Source: Promethearchaeota archaeon | Lineage (GTDB): Archaea > Asgardarchaeota > Lokiarchaeia > Sigyniarchaeales > SOKP01 | NCBI GenBank assembly: GCA_030615145.1 | Contig: JAUWZT010000061.1 | Location: 1 to 14,299, forward strand | Reading direction: 5' to 3' | DNA: 14,299 bases | Shown: piece after piece, positions 7,183 through 13,864 of the stretch | Layout of the letters: each line of letters begins with the position of its first letter | How positions within the stretch are numbered: position 1 is the first letter of the stretch | Made by a program: the position numbers and the translations under genes | The notes under the pieces: model-generated | The model's input: the letters and a program-made list of their open reading frames with translations, nothing else | Database searches by the model: none | Told to the model about the DNA's origin: nothing

Positions 7183-8130
7183 TTACATGTGAGAATTAAG
7201 CCAATTAATTACGTCCTGGTGAACTTCATCGCGGTTAATTTCATTAAAAATTTCGCATCGAGCATCTTCATAAAATTTATATGTTACATCCTTTATCCCA
7301 TATTTGTTAAGGCGATTGATCATAGCGGTAACTCCCTTGGTCTTGTTACCTATAGCGCATAACGAACCAGAGATGAAATGGATCGGTAAATCTTTTGGAA
7401 TATTTTGCTCTAGTTTCGAGTCATAAATTTTCTCAAATCCGTGAAGGAATTCTAACCAAACATTAGCAGGGCTTACAAATCCGCACCACGGATCGTCAAT
7501 GTATTTCTGAACTTCGTCGTTGTCTCTACTCAGCCACTCAAATCCAGTTGCTCCTTCATCGTTTTGCCAATCGTGATTGTTAGATGCAAAGTTCATCTCG
7601 TGCATTTTTTGGCTTGGTTCGGTAGGACCGCGTTTTTTAATCTCGCTTTTAAGTAAGAGTTTACCCGCTTTAATTACGAGAGCTCTCACTTTTCCGTTAG
7701 TGCCACTTAAGATAACACCTTTAAGTTCATTTCCCCAGTCCTGAATATAATCTTGCGTTAGCATAGCGCCCCAAGAATGGCCCATTAAAAATATCGGTAA
7801 ATCGGGATGTGCTTTTTTTATAATATTTGTTAATTCGTGAAGATCGTTTACTACTCCTCTCCATCCATTAGGGCCTAAAACTCCAGCGTTCCCCACTAAA
7901 GTTTTTTCGGTCAAATCACCAGCAGTTCTCCCATGACCGCGTGCATCGTTAGCGTAACACACGTAACCATCGTTGCATAAAGCTTCAGCTACCCGAGCGT
8001 ATCGCTTAGCATGTTCTGCTAAACCGTGAACGATTTGAACAACTGCTTTAGGGGGATTATCCGGCTCCCATTTGTATACGAATATTTCAATATCGTCCTT
8101 ATCTTTAAAAGTAAATGTAGAACTTTTCAA
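7183..8130 (-). CDS. Alpha/beta hydrolase (monoacylglycerol lipase-like) with Cys in place of catalytic Asp and His
   Basis: This is 315 residues, the usual length for the Hydrolase_4 / lysophospholipase-like group. Family motifs are plain: HGLAEHAKRYARVAEAL at 35-51, NDARGHGRTAG at 61-71, and the nucleophile elbow GHSWGAM with Ser119. The usual acid site, G-x-x-D-P-V-G-N in relatives as I remember them, reads GSLCAIGN with Cys258. The usual R-H-E-x-x-N-E reads RCEIFNE with Cys292. So two of the three triad residues are Cys, while the flanking NEINRDEV helix is kept. It would be cytosolic, with no signal or membrane helix. The start is a TTG with GAAGG at 8140-8144, 9 bases before it. The base composition is richer than its neighbours (7921-7980 is 50% G+C), hinting at transfer. 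It lies downstream of the NicO transporter on the same strand with a 101-base gap. Ordinary esterase activity is doubtful. Confidence 0.8.
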   Translation of the reverse strand: MKSSTFTFKDKDDIEIFVYKWEPDNPPKAVVQIVHGLAEHAKRYARVAEALCNDGYVCYANDARGHGRTAGDLTEKTLVGNAGVLGPNGWRGVVNDLHELTNIIKKAHPDLPIFLMGHSWGAMLTQDYIQDWGNELKGVILSGTNGKVRALVIKAGKLLLKSEIKKRGPTEPSQKMHEMNFASNNHDWQNDEGATGFEWLSRDNDEVQKYIDDPWCGFVSPANVWLEFLHGFEKIYDSKLEQNIPKDLPIHFISGSLCAIGNKTKGVTAMINRLNKYGIKDVTYKFYEDARCEIFNEINRDEVHQDVINWLNSHM

Positions 8131-8231
8131 TTTTTATAACCTTCATATATTTTGTTTAAGAATTAATTATGCATTGTCTATGTTTAGTTTATAATCTTAC
8201 TATTTTTATAATAAATCAAATTTTAAAATTA

Positions 8232-8939
8232 TTAAACAAAATCAAATGCAAACCCCAACGCCATAATTAATAAAATAATTGCAGAAATCTTTGGAATTTT
8301 GTCTTGAATGTTAATAAATTTTGGTAAAAACTGTTGATAAAATTTCGTGCAAATCAAAGTTATTCCCATTAATGAGATGGTCACTGCGGTTGCATAACTA
8401 ATGGTTAAAAGCCAAGGATTGTAGCCTTCGAGAAATAATCCAATAAGCATAAACTCTTCTGAGTGAACAAATCCAATCAGTAAAGCAAAAGATGCTAAAC
8501 CTACAAGACTATTTCTTACACTTTTTGCATGTGAATGTTCATGGATATGCTCATTTCCGTCTAAGTGCTTATGTTCATGCTCATGCTTGATAGATTTTTT
8601 ATTTTCATGAAGATGTTCATGTTGATCCTCAATTATATCATCCGTCTTTTCAAACCAAAAAATAATTGCAAGTACAATAAGAAGTCCCGTTGTTATGTAT
8701 CTTAAGACATCAGATGGCACTGTAATATTAGCCGATATAAGGAAATAAACAACGACAACTGCAATAGAACTAATAAAATGGCTTATCGCAATGATAACCG
8801 AGGACAACAGAGCTGATTTAATTGGTTTCTCTTGTTTAATTGAATAAAGAAATGCAAATGGCCATCCATGACCCGGTTCCAATCCATGTAGCAACCCAAA
8901 CAATATTACACCCACAAATATACTGATATCGACAGCCAT
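8232..8939 (-). CDS. NicO/RcnA-type nickel-cobalt transporter with His-rich loop
   Basis: This is 235 residues with about six hydrophobic segments (near 5-18, 43-70, 80-96, 142-168, 176-197, 216-233). The first helix ends in HGLEPGHGWP at 18-27, the metal-motif site of the NicO/RcnA and UreH-like families. A cytosol- or surface-facing loop at 107-137 holds 11 His alternating with Glu and Lys, as in RcnA. A second motif, GFVHSEEFMLIG at 156-167, adds another His. The likely role is export (or import) of Ni2+/Co2+ across the membrane; direction cannot be told from the sequence. AGGAG lies five bases before the ATG and supports the start. It follows the methyltransferase gene by 54 bases on the same strand, so the two are probably cotranscribed and may answer to the PadR-like regulator encoded divergently. 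Alternative: a sulfite-exporter/DsbD-like carrier. Confidence 0.75.
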   Translation of the reverse strand: MAVDISIFVGVILFGLLHGLEPGHGWPFAFLYSIKQEKPIKSALLSSVIIAISHFISSIAVVVVYFLISANITVPSDVLRYITTGLLIVLAIIFWFEKTDDIIEDQHEHLHENKKSIKHEHEHKHLDGNEHIHEHSHAKSVRNSLVGLASFALLIGFVHSEEFMLIGLFLEGYNPWLLTISYATAVTISLMGITLICTKFYQQFLPKFINIQDKIPKISAIILLIMALGFAFDFV

Positions 8940-8993
8940 TAATATCTCCTAAATCACTTAAACTTACTCAATAATTTTATGTGGTTCTCCATT

Positions 8994-9779
8994 TTATACT
9001 TTTTCAAGTAGAAAATAACCACCGCCATTAATTATACCTTCATCTGATAGTTTATATCCTGCTTCTTTAAATATTCCGCGCCATTTTTTTCTAGATGTAA
9101 AAAGAAAAATAAAAAAGCTACCAACTAAAAACATATAGAAGTTAGGAACGAAAGCCACTACTAACAATTTCCCTTTGGGTTTTGTTACTCTATATATTTC
9201 TTTAATTGCTTTTCTTTGAGCATCAAATGGGATGTGATCAAGTCCATAAGTGCTAATAACTGAATCAAAAGTGTTATCCTCAAATTTTATATCAGTTATA
9301 TCTCCTTTCACGATTTCTACTCTATTTTCAATACCCGCATTCTTAAGATTTTTTTTTAATAACCCCATTCCTCCATTTTCAATATAGTTTGCATCAAAAC
9401 GATCATAGCAGACGATACTCCCGTTTTTCATTATTTTGCTTAATGCCAAAGCTGTGCGCCCAGAACCTGCGCAAGCATCCATTATATAATCATTTGTACC
9501 CAGAAAATCTGTATATGGTAAAGTCATGTAATCATATGATCTACTTTTCCGCCATACATAATTACCACCAAATAATTGAATTGAAAGTAGTAAAACTGCT
9601 ATTCCCACTATTTGATTAATTAATACATTAATGAACATCTGATTAATTAATGCATTAATGAAAAAAATCGTTGAGATAATCAAACATATAGTACCTACAA
9701 TCCAATAGCCATTCATCCATCGACCAGACCATCCAAAATTAAATTCTTCTTTATTATCAAAAATCATTTTTTTTCTCAT
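8994..9779 (-). CDS. Membrane-anchored class I SAM-dependent methyltransferase
   Basis: This is 261 residues. Two hydrophobic helices (about 25-42 and 51-70) precede a class I methyltransferase domain. Motif I is IMDACAGSGRTALALS at 99-114, with the Gly-rich SAM loop slightly altered (AGSG). An acidic strand end follows at SIVCYDRFD, motif IV is FDSVISTYGLDHIPF at 171-185, and the post-motif is RVTKPKGKLLVVAF at 197-210. A third hydrophobic stretch lies at 213-227. The substrate is unknown; the membrane anchor suggests a lipid, quinone or membrane-bound metabolite. Residues 40-48 and 49-57 are a tandem duplication, explained by a 27-base repeat. An AAGGAG lies three bases before the first ATG; the second ATG, four codons on, has a 15-base spacing, so the start is uncertain by four residues. 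The gene is divergent from the PadR-like regulator and followed by the NicO gene. Confidence 0.8.
   Translation of the reverse strand: MRKKMIFDNKEEFNFGWSGRWMNGYWIVGTICLIISTIFFINALINQMFINVLINQIVGIAVLLLSIQLFGGNYVWRKSRSYDYMTLPYTDFLGTNDYIMDACAGSGRTALALSKIMKNGSIVCYDRFDANYIENGGMGLLKKNLKNAGIENRVEIVKGDITDIKFEDNTFDSVISTYGLDHIPFDAQRKAIKEIYRVTKPKGKLLVVAFVPNFYMFLVGSFFIFLFTSRKKWRGIFKEAGYKLSDEGIINGGGYFLLEKV
9614..9662 (-). repeat. 27-base tandem duplication inside the methyltransferase gene
   Basis: Bases 9614-9635 and 9641-9662 are 22-base copies differing at one position, with a 27-base period. They encode FINALINQM and FINVLINQI in the loop between the two membrane helices. The period keeps the frame. 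Confidence 0.8.
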
Positions 9780-9828
9780 TTTCTCCTTATTATCATTTTT
9801 TTTGAATTAGATAATAGTCAAATCTTTA

Positions 9829-9850
9829 AGTATTCAAATTTCTGAATACT
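9829..9850. promoter_or_regulatory. Palindromic operator candidate between divergent genes
   Basis: AGTATTCA, 6 bases, TGAATACT is a perfect 8+8 inverted repeat. A third half-site GAATACT lies at 9877-9883 against the TATA box of the PadR-like gene. On the minus strand the left arm overlaps a TATA-like TACTTAAA about 50 bases before the methyltransferase start. PadR proteins are dimers that bind such palindromes in their own promoters, so self-control and control of the divergent genes is inferred. Confidence 0.5.
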
Positions 9851-9882
9851 CAATAATCTTAATATTAATAAGTTAAGAATAC

Positions 9883-9890
9883 TATATAAA
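9883..9890 (+). promoter_or_regulatory. TATA box of the PadR-like gene
   Basis: CTATATAAA fits the archaeal consensus and lies about 80 bases before the GTG start, giving a leader of roughly 55 bases that includes the GAGGT SD at 9956-9960. Confidence 0.45.
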
Positions 9891-9970
9891 AATATCGAAA
9901 AATAATTTTTTCATGAATGATTTTTTTTACAACTGAATTATAATACAACTAAAATGAGGTAATTTCAATA

Positions 9971-10906
9971 GTGCATCACAATTTTTCAAGCAGACTCAAT
10001 CGTTCTGCATCAGAATTGCTCATACTTACCATTATTGAATCAAAAGGAAAAGTTCACCCTTATGAGATCTATCAAACACTTCTTCCTGAGATTTTCTATA
10101 AAAAATACGCCGAAATCCAGAAATCTTCGCAAATGATTAGTTTTTCAAAAAAATACATAAAATTTTTGGAAGATCCAACAGATGAAAATGAAAATGTATT
10201 AAAGAAGGAAATTCAAGGACTGCTTCCTGATGGTAATACAAGTGAAGAATTAGTATTAATAAAACAAAACAATAACCAATACTATTGTAAAAATAATATT
10301 GAAAATTTGCGTAGATTACTTAATGAAGCAGAAGGATTTGTTAAAAACCAAAAAGAAAAACTCAAAATTTGGAAATCTAAAACTGCAATTTATCAAGTTA
10401 TGAAAGATTTAGAAGAAAAAGAAAAATTGATTACCGTTGTCGATACTGAAATTATAAATGGGAGAATTCGGAAAATTTATTCAATAACTGATAAAGGTAG
10501 AGAAACTGCGATTAAATGGATATTGGAATTTGGAGATTTGTATGATAGAATTTCTCCAAAAATCTCCCAATTTACAGGAATAGAAAGCGCCTTTACAAAA
10601 AACCATCGGTTACAAGTTTTAAATTTCATGGAGCAATTTATACCTGTAGACTCAATTATAAGGCTTCTTATGGATGATTCTGGATCACCTTTTTCTCAAT
10701 TAATTAAAGGATTATTTCCAATTGTTGGTAATCCATCAAAATTAAAAACTTTACTATTGTCTGATGAATTTCAATTCGATTTTTTAGCTGGAGATTTAAT
10801 TCCCAAGAAATATAAGGCTGTTTATAAGGAGTTACTACTAAAACATATGAAAGAATTTAAAAATAAGATTGAAAACAAGATTAGAAATCTTGAGAAAGAA
10901 TTATAA
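9971..10906 (+). CDS. PadR-like transcription regulator with a large insertion in its winged helix
   Basis: This is 311 residues. Residues 12-37 (SASELLILTIIESKGKVHPYEIYQTL) match the first two helices of PadR proteins. Residues 135-185 (SKTAIYQVMKDLEEKEKLI, then GRIRKIYSITDKGRETAIKW) match the recognition helix, wing and final helix. Between them lie about 97 extra residues (38-134), charged and helical with one Cys, where PadR normally has 10-20. Residues 190-311 are a helical C-terminal region, longer than the usual two-helix dimer arm. The role is a DNA-binding repressor, probably ligand-responsive, with the insertion as a possible sensor. The start is a GTG with GAGGT 10 bases before it. 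A palindrome and TATA box lie upstream in the gap shared with the divergent methyltransferase gene. It is followed by the CxxC gene after 55 bases. Confidence 0.7.
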   Translation: MHHNFSSRLNRSASELLILTIIESKGKVHPYEIYQTLLPEIFYKKYAEIQKSSQMISFSKKYIKFLEDPTDENENVLKKEIQGLLPDGNTSEELVLIKQNNNQYYCKNNIENLRRLLNEAEGFVKNQKEKLKIWKSKTAIYQVMKDLEEKEKLITVVDTEIINGRIRKIYSITDKGRETAIKWILEFGDLYDRISPKISQFTGIESAFTKNHRLQVLNFMEQFIPVDSIIRLLMDDSGSPFSQLIKGLFPIVGNPSKLKTLLLSDEFQFDFLAGDLIPKKYKAVYKELLLKHMKEFKNKIENKIRNLEKEL

Positions 10907-10931
10907 AATTTTCCCATCAAAAAATAAGAAA

Positions 10932-10940
10932 TTTTATAAC
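10932..10940 (+). promoter_or_regulatory. TATA box for an apparently leaderless transcript
   Basis: TTTTATAA is centred about 26 bases before the ATG at 10962, and no SD precedes that ATG. This is the spacing expected when transcription starts at or next to the start codon. Confidence 0.45.
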
Positions 10941-10961
10941 TATCTAATTTATTAGAGTTTT

Positions 10962-11303
10962 ATGAGAGAAAACAGTCAAAGCATACTTAGATACTATCAT
11001 TGCAGAGTCTGTGATACAACTCATGAAGTTAGTTTACAGAAAAAGATTAGTGAAAAACAATCTAAATTTCCTTTTTCTTACTTTTTTTTACACGGAGAAT
11101 TAAAAAACATTTTAACAACACTTTATTTAGATAACGATCTGGAAATTCGAGGAGTAGATGTACAGAAGCTAACAGACGATGATATATTCTCTAAAGATCA
11201 AGTAGTTTCAATCACCTCTACACTAGTTAGAGAGATTGAAGACCTTCGTAAAGAAAACGACGAATTACGATTAAAGTTAAAAAAAACGAAGAAGGTACAT
11301 TGA
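10962..11303 (+). CDS. Small CxxC protein with C-terminal coiled coil, next to a GTPase
   Basis: This is 113 residues. The N-terminus has YHCRVCDTTHEV at 12-23, a single CxxC knuckle followed by a His, which could bind half a zinc site (completed in a dimer) or be redox-active. A compact middle follows (FPFSYFFLHGELKNILTTLYLDNDLEIRG at about 37-65), alternating helix and strand. Residues about 84-110 (VSITSTLVREIEDLRKENDELRLKLKK) are a clear coiled coil. There is no membrane segment. Spacing to the GTPase gene downstream is 64 bases, on the same strand. A partner, such as an effector or regulator of the GTPase, is inferred from position and from my recollection that similar proteins sit beside small GTPases in Lokiarchaeota. 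I do not know a named family. Confidence 0.65.
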   Translation: MRENSQSILRYYHCRVCDTTHEVSLQKKISEKQSKFPFSYFFLHGELKNILTTLYLDNDLEIRGVDVQKLTDDDIFSKDQVVSITSTLVREIEDLRKENDELRLKLKKTKKVH

Positions 11304-11367
11304 ACCAAAACAAAGATTATAAAGAATAATTATATAATTAAAATAAAATAAAGAAAAGTGATATAGA

Positions 11368-11868
11368 ATGACATATGCTCGGTATAAAATGTGCATTTTT
11401 GGCGATGGAGGTGTTGGAAAAACCACTCTAGTAAATCGCTACATCTCAGGGAAATATAGTGAAGATTTTAAAATGACGATTGGTGTTGATTTCTATACAA
11501 AAAATATAGAAATTGAAGGAATTAGAGTGAATTTACAGATTTGGGATTTTGCTGGAGAGCACCAGTTTAAAAACCTTTTACCAAATTATGTTATTGGTGC
11601 TACGGGAGGGATATTTATGTACGACATATCGCGTTTTTATAGCCTAATTCATCTTGAAGATTGGTTAAATGTTTTAAACAAAGCTCCAGATCATCGAGAA
11701 CACCAAATGCCAATTTTATTAGTAGGAGGCAAATCAGACCTCGCTTTAGAAGGTAATCGAACTGTTGATAAGGAATACGCTTTAAAATATGGTAGAAAAT
11801 ATAATATTTTTGATTTTTTCGAATGTTCTTCTAAAACTGGCGAAAATGTTGACTTAATTTTTACTTAA
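11368..11868 (+). CDS. Ras/Rab-like small GTPase, truncated in its last helix by an in-frame TAA
   Basis: This is 166 residues up to the stop. The P-loop is GDGGVGKT at 12-19, and switch I Thr37 lies in KMTIGVDF. G3 is WDFAGE at 59-64, with Glu where Ras has the catalytic Gln61. G4 reads GKSD at 121-124 instead of NKxD, and G5 is SSK at 154-156. The stop TAA at 11866-11868 falls inside the C-terminal helix, and the same frame continues at once with IAKKMLESAELL to a second TAA at 11907, exactly how the family helix should end. So the intact protein was probably 179 residues. No C-terminal Cys for prenylation is present in either form. It would act as a GTP-dependent switch in the cytosol or at a membrane. 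A GTGAT SD lies five bases before the ATG. Asgard archaea carry many such GTPases, and Gln-to-Glu at G3 is, as far as I recall, common there. Confidence 0.85.
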   Translation: MTYARYKMCIFGDGGVGKTTLVNRYISGKYSEDFKMTIGVDFYTKNIEIEGIRVNLQIWDFAGEHQFKNLLPNYVIGATGGIFMYDISRFYSLIHLEDWLNVLNKAPDHREHQMPILLVGGKSDLALEGNRTVDKEYALKYGRKYNIFDFFECSSKTGENVDLIFT

Positions 11869-11907
11869 ATAGCCAAGAAAATGCTTGAATCAGCAGAGCT
11901 TTTATAA
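11869..11907 (+). pseudogene. In-frame remainder of the GTPase C-terminal helix after the stop codon
   Basis: The codons directly after TAA 11866-11868 keep the reading frame and encode IAKKMLESAELL, then TAA at 11905-11907. These twelve residues fit the end of the last helix of a Ras-like domain. A single change at the stop (TAA for TAT or TAC, Tyr) explains the split. A sequencing error is possible. Confidence 0.65.
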
Positions 11908-11978
11908 TTACTTTATTTTTTCAAATTTCAAATCTCCGAGATTAAATCATGTTAATTTGAGCTGTTATCTTATTGTCG

Positions 11979-12011
11979 TTTATTATTAAGTTATAACAGA
12001 TTAATAATAAA
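11979..12011. terminator. Perfect 11-bp inverted repeat between convergent genes
   Basis: Bases 11979-11989 and 12001-12011 are exact reverse complements, with an 11-base spacer that itself contains the palindrome GTTATAAC. It ends five bases from the stop of the minus-strand gene and follows the GTPase gene. A two-way terminator or 3'-end hairpin is the simplest reading; the stem is all A/T. Confidence 0.45.
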
Positions 12012-12015
12012 TATC

Positions 12016-13083
12016 TTAAAATAGGCTTAGATTCGTGATTCCCAAATATTTCTCTACAACCTCTAAAACTTCTTCTTTTGACCCAATATATCCAAAGATT
12101 TGATGTCTAGCTTTTCCATGGGATGTATTATCAATAGTTTCAAATTGGTTTAGTTGTAGCTCGATTTCCCCGTATTTTAACGATGGTTTATTTGGAGATT
12201 CCGAATTATACGATTGTATCACGCCAATTTCGCTCTTCGGATGATCTCGAGAAACATCAAAACAGTCATCTTGAGTTTTAGGGATATCGTTGGAAAGCTT
12301 AACTAAAAAGCCATATTCTTCTGAATCGGGAATTTTAAGTATGTAACCGATTTTTGCGTGCCTAGTAAAATCAATATCTTCAGGTCGAACTGCTAATTTG
12401 TAAACATCGTCAACATCTAATTTGAAGGCAACGTAATTGTCTCCTATGTTCAATCTGTCATCGGGAATATGGCGAAAATAAGGGAGCGGTTTTGGATTAG
12501 GTTTCGTGGGTATTAAAACCGTTCCAGGATTTGATGGCCCTCCACTAATAATACACGCTAACGACCATCCGTTAATCTTTAAGTTTGGTTGGAAAAAAAC
12601 GCAGTCATCCACGAATTCGACGCCACAATAGCTCAATCCCGTCGAGATTGGTTCTTTAATCAGAGAGAATTGACGAGTAATTTCACCGTTATAGATATGT
12701 TTTTTAATCTGAGATTCTACTGTTACCTTACTTGAAAGAGTACATGAGGATGAGGATTCAGCTAAAATCTCGTAATAAGCAGGGTCCAAACCATGAGGAC
12801 AAAACCACCCTTCCCATGTTTGAGGTTTTTCGTAAAAAAATTCTCTTTCCGGACTAATCCAATATCTATCTCCGCCAATATCTCTTCTTCTTGTTTTAAC
12901 TACTTCTTTTATCTCTGGATTAATCCACAGCAAACTATAACAATCGTTCTTTGGATATAGCCCTAAAAGGCGCCCTCCATATTCAGAAACTACCGCAGAA
13001 CTTTCGTCGTTAAAATTTAATTCGATAGGATTGCCAATATCTTCCTTGAAAGAAAAAAGAGTATTTTTGGTAAAGTAGTTCAT
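12016..13083 (-). CDS. Probable galactose-mutarotase-like (DUF6786-type) protein
   Basis: This is 355 residues, with no signal peptide or membrane helix. It is rich in beta strands throughout. The N-terminal part has VVSEYGGRLLGLYP at 31-44 and SLLWINP at 50-56, as in aldose-epimerase-like beta-sandwich proteins where a flat sugar-binding face is built. The most striking motif is DIGGDRYWISPEREFF at 68-83, which I associate with the DUF6786 family. Near the end IELQLNQFETI is followed by a small helical tail (KEEVLEVVEKYLGI). Handling or binding of a sugar or sugar-containing polymer is inferred. The ATG at 13083 has no strong SD; a TATA-like stretch lies at about 13171-13180, and an 18-bp palindrome lies between that and the start. 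Base composition is somewhat richer in CpG than the regulators nearby. Confidence 0.5.
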   Translation of the reverse strand: MNYFTKNTLFSFKEDIGNPIELNFNDESSAVVSEYGGRLLGLYPKNDCYSLLWINPEIKEVVKTRRRDIGGDRYWISPEREFFYEKPQTWEGWFCPHGLDPAYYEILAESSSSCTLSSKVTVESQIKKHIYNGEITRQFSLIKEPISTGLSYCGVEFVDDCVFFQPNLKINGWSLACIISGGPSNPGTVLIPTKPNPKPLPYFRHIPDDRLNIGDNYVAFKLDVDDVYKLAVRPEDIDFTRHAKIGYILKIPDSEEYGFLVKLSNDIPKTQDDCFDVSRDHPKSEIGVIQSYNSESPNKPSLKYGEIELQLNQFETIDNTSHGKARHQIFGYIGSKEEVLEVVEKYLGITNLSLF

Positions 13084-13126
13084 AATCTTAACTAAAGCAA
13101 AATTATTAAAAAGATTTTTCTATTTG

Positions 13127-13144
13127 AGCCTAGATATTTAGGCT
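13127..13144. promoter_or_regulatory. 18-bp palindrome upstream of the mutarotase-like gene
   Basis: AGCCTA, 6 bases, TAGGCT is a perfect inverted repeat, and the richest G+C patch in a very AT-rich gap. It lies about 44 bases before the ATG and just downstream of the transcription start expected from the TATA-like TATAAAAATT at 13171-13180, a good position for a repressor site or a small 5' hairpin. Confidence 0.4.
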
Positions 13145-13219
13145 TGTACCTTTACTTCTTAATTCTTTTAAATTTTTATATTCAATAATAAAAAAGGTTT
13201 AATTTATGGAAAAAGCGTA

Positions 13220-13864
13220 CTAAAATGTTATGAATAATGGGATGATAAGAGATAAAGCAAAACCAAGGAAATAAACTAATCCCGCATATTTCATATTATT
13301 ATCGTTGTTTTTGAAACCATGAACTATTAGCAAAATAAATCCAATAAATAGTAGCCAGAAAAAAGAGCCTACTATTATGAAAATTGTAGTAACTGTTAAA
13401 ACATCAAACCCAAAAAGTACAAACAAAATATAAAATAGTTCTCCGTTTAATACTATCACATTTACAGAATAATATATAATCCATAAAATACCTGAAATCA
13501 TAGTATAAGACTTTAATTGTTGTCGATTTTTTAATCCGAATATTAAAAATATCACACCATAAGTAATCAATGATGGAACGCTAAATAATAAGCCTCGAAA
13601 AACATTATATGCTAAATATATTTGAGTTTCAACTTCGTTATAAGTGGATATTAATTTTAAATCAGGTATTAAGAAGGATAAAACGATAAAACTAATATTA
13701 GTAATACCAAGATAAATTAAATATTTAGAAGCATGGACCTCTGGAGATTGTTTTTTTCCCGATTGAATAAAGAAAATATTGTAAATTATTGCAATTATTG
13801 AACTTGTTATTGGTAGTATAACTAAACTTGTTGAAAAATCAATAAAACTAAAGACCAAAGTCAT
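13220..13864 (-). CDS. Six-helix membrane protein, unknown
   Basis: This is 214 residues with about six hydrophobic segments (roughly 8-33, 45-66, 82-109, 118-136, 140-176, 188-211). Loops are short and polar. There is no recognisable catalytic or transport motif; an NxxR/Q-type polar patch (GLKNRQQLKS) lies between segments 3 and 4. No signal peptide cleavage site is evident. The ATG at 13864 has only a weak purine stretch before it. On the minus strand a TATA-like CTTAAATA lies at about 13924-13932, some 60 bases upstream. It is 137 bases upstream of the mutarotase-like gene on the same strand. Function is unknown; archaeal genomes hold many such orphan integral membrane proteins. Confidence 0.6.
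   Translation of the reverse strand: MTLVFSFIDFSTSLVILPITSSIIAIIYNIFFIQSGKKQSPEVHASKYLIYLGITNISFIVLSFLIPDLKLISTYNEVETQIYLAYNVFRGLLFSVPSLITYGVIFLIFGLKNRQQLKSYTMISGILWIIYYSVNVIVLNGELFYILFVLFGFDVLTVTTIFIIVGSFFWLLFIGFILLIVHGFKNNDNNMKYAGLVYFLGFALSLIIPLFITF

Noticed and set aside
8520..8640. A tandem DNA repeat in the CAT/GTT-rich stretch
   Set aside because: The pattern comes from alternating His codons in the His-rich loop of the NicO protein; there is no regular period.
9389..9619. Plus-strand frame opposite the methyltransferase gene
   Set aside because: No SD, atypical His/Tyr/Leu-rich translation, and the opposite frame has clear SAM-binding motifs.
11866..11868. TAA read as a sense codon (altered genetic code)
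   Set aside because: TAA ends several other intact genes in the window, so one interrupted gene is better explained by mutation or error.
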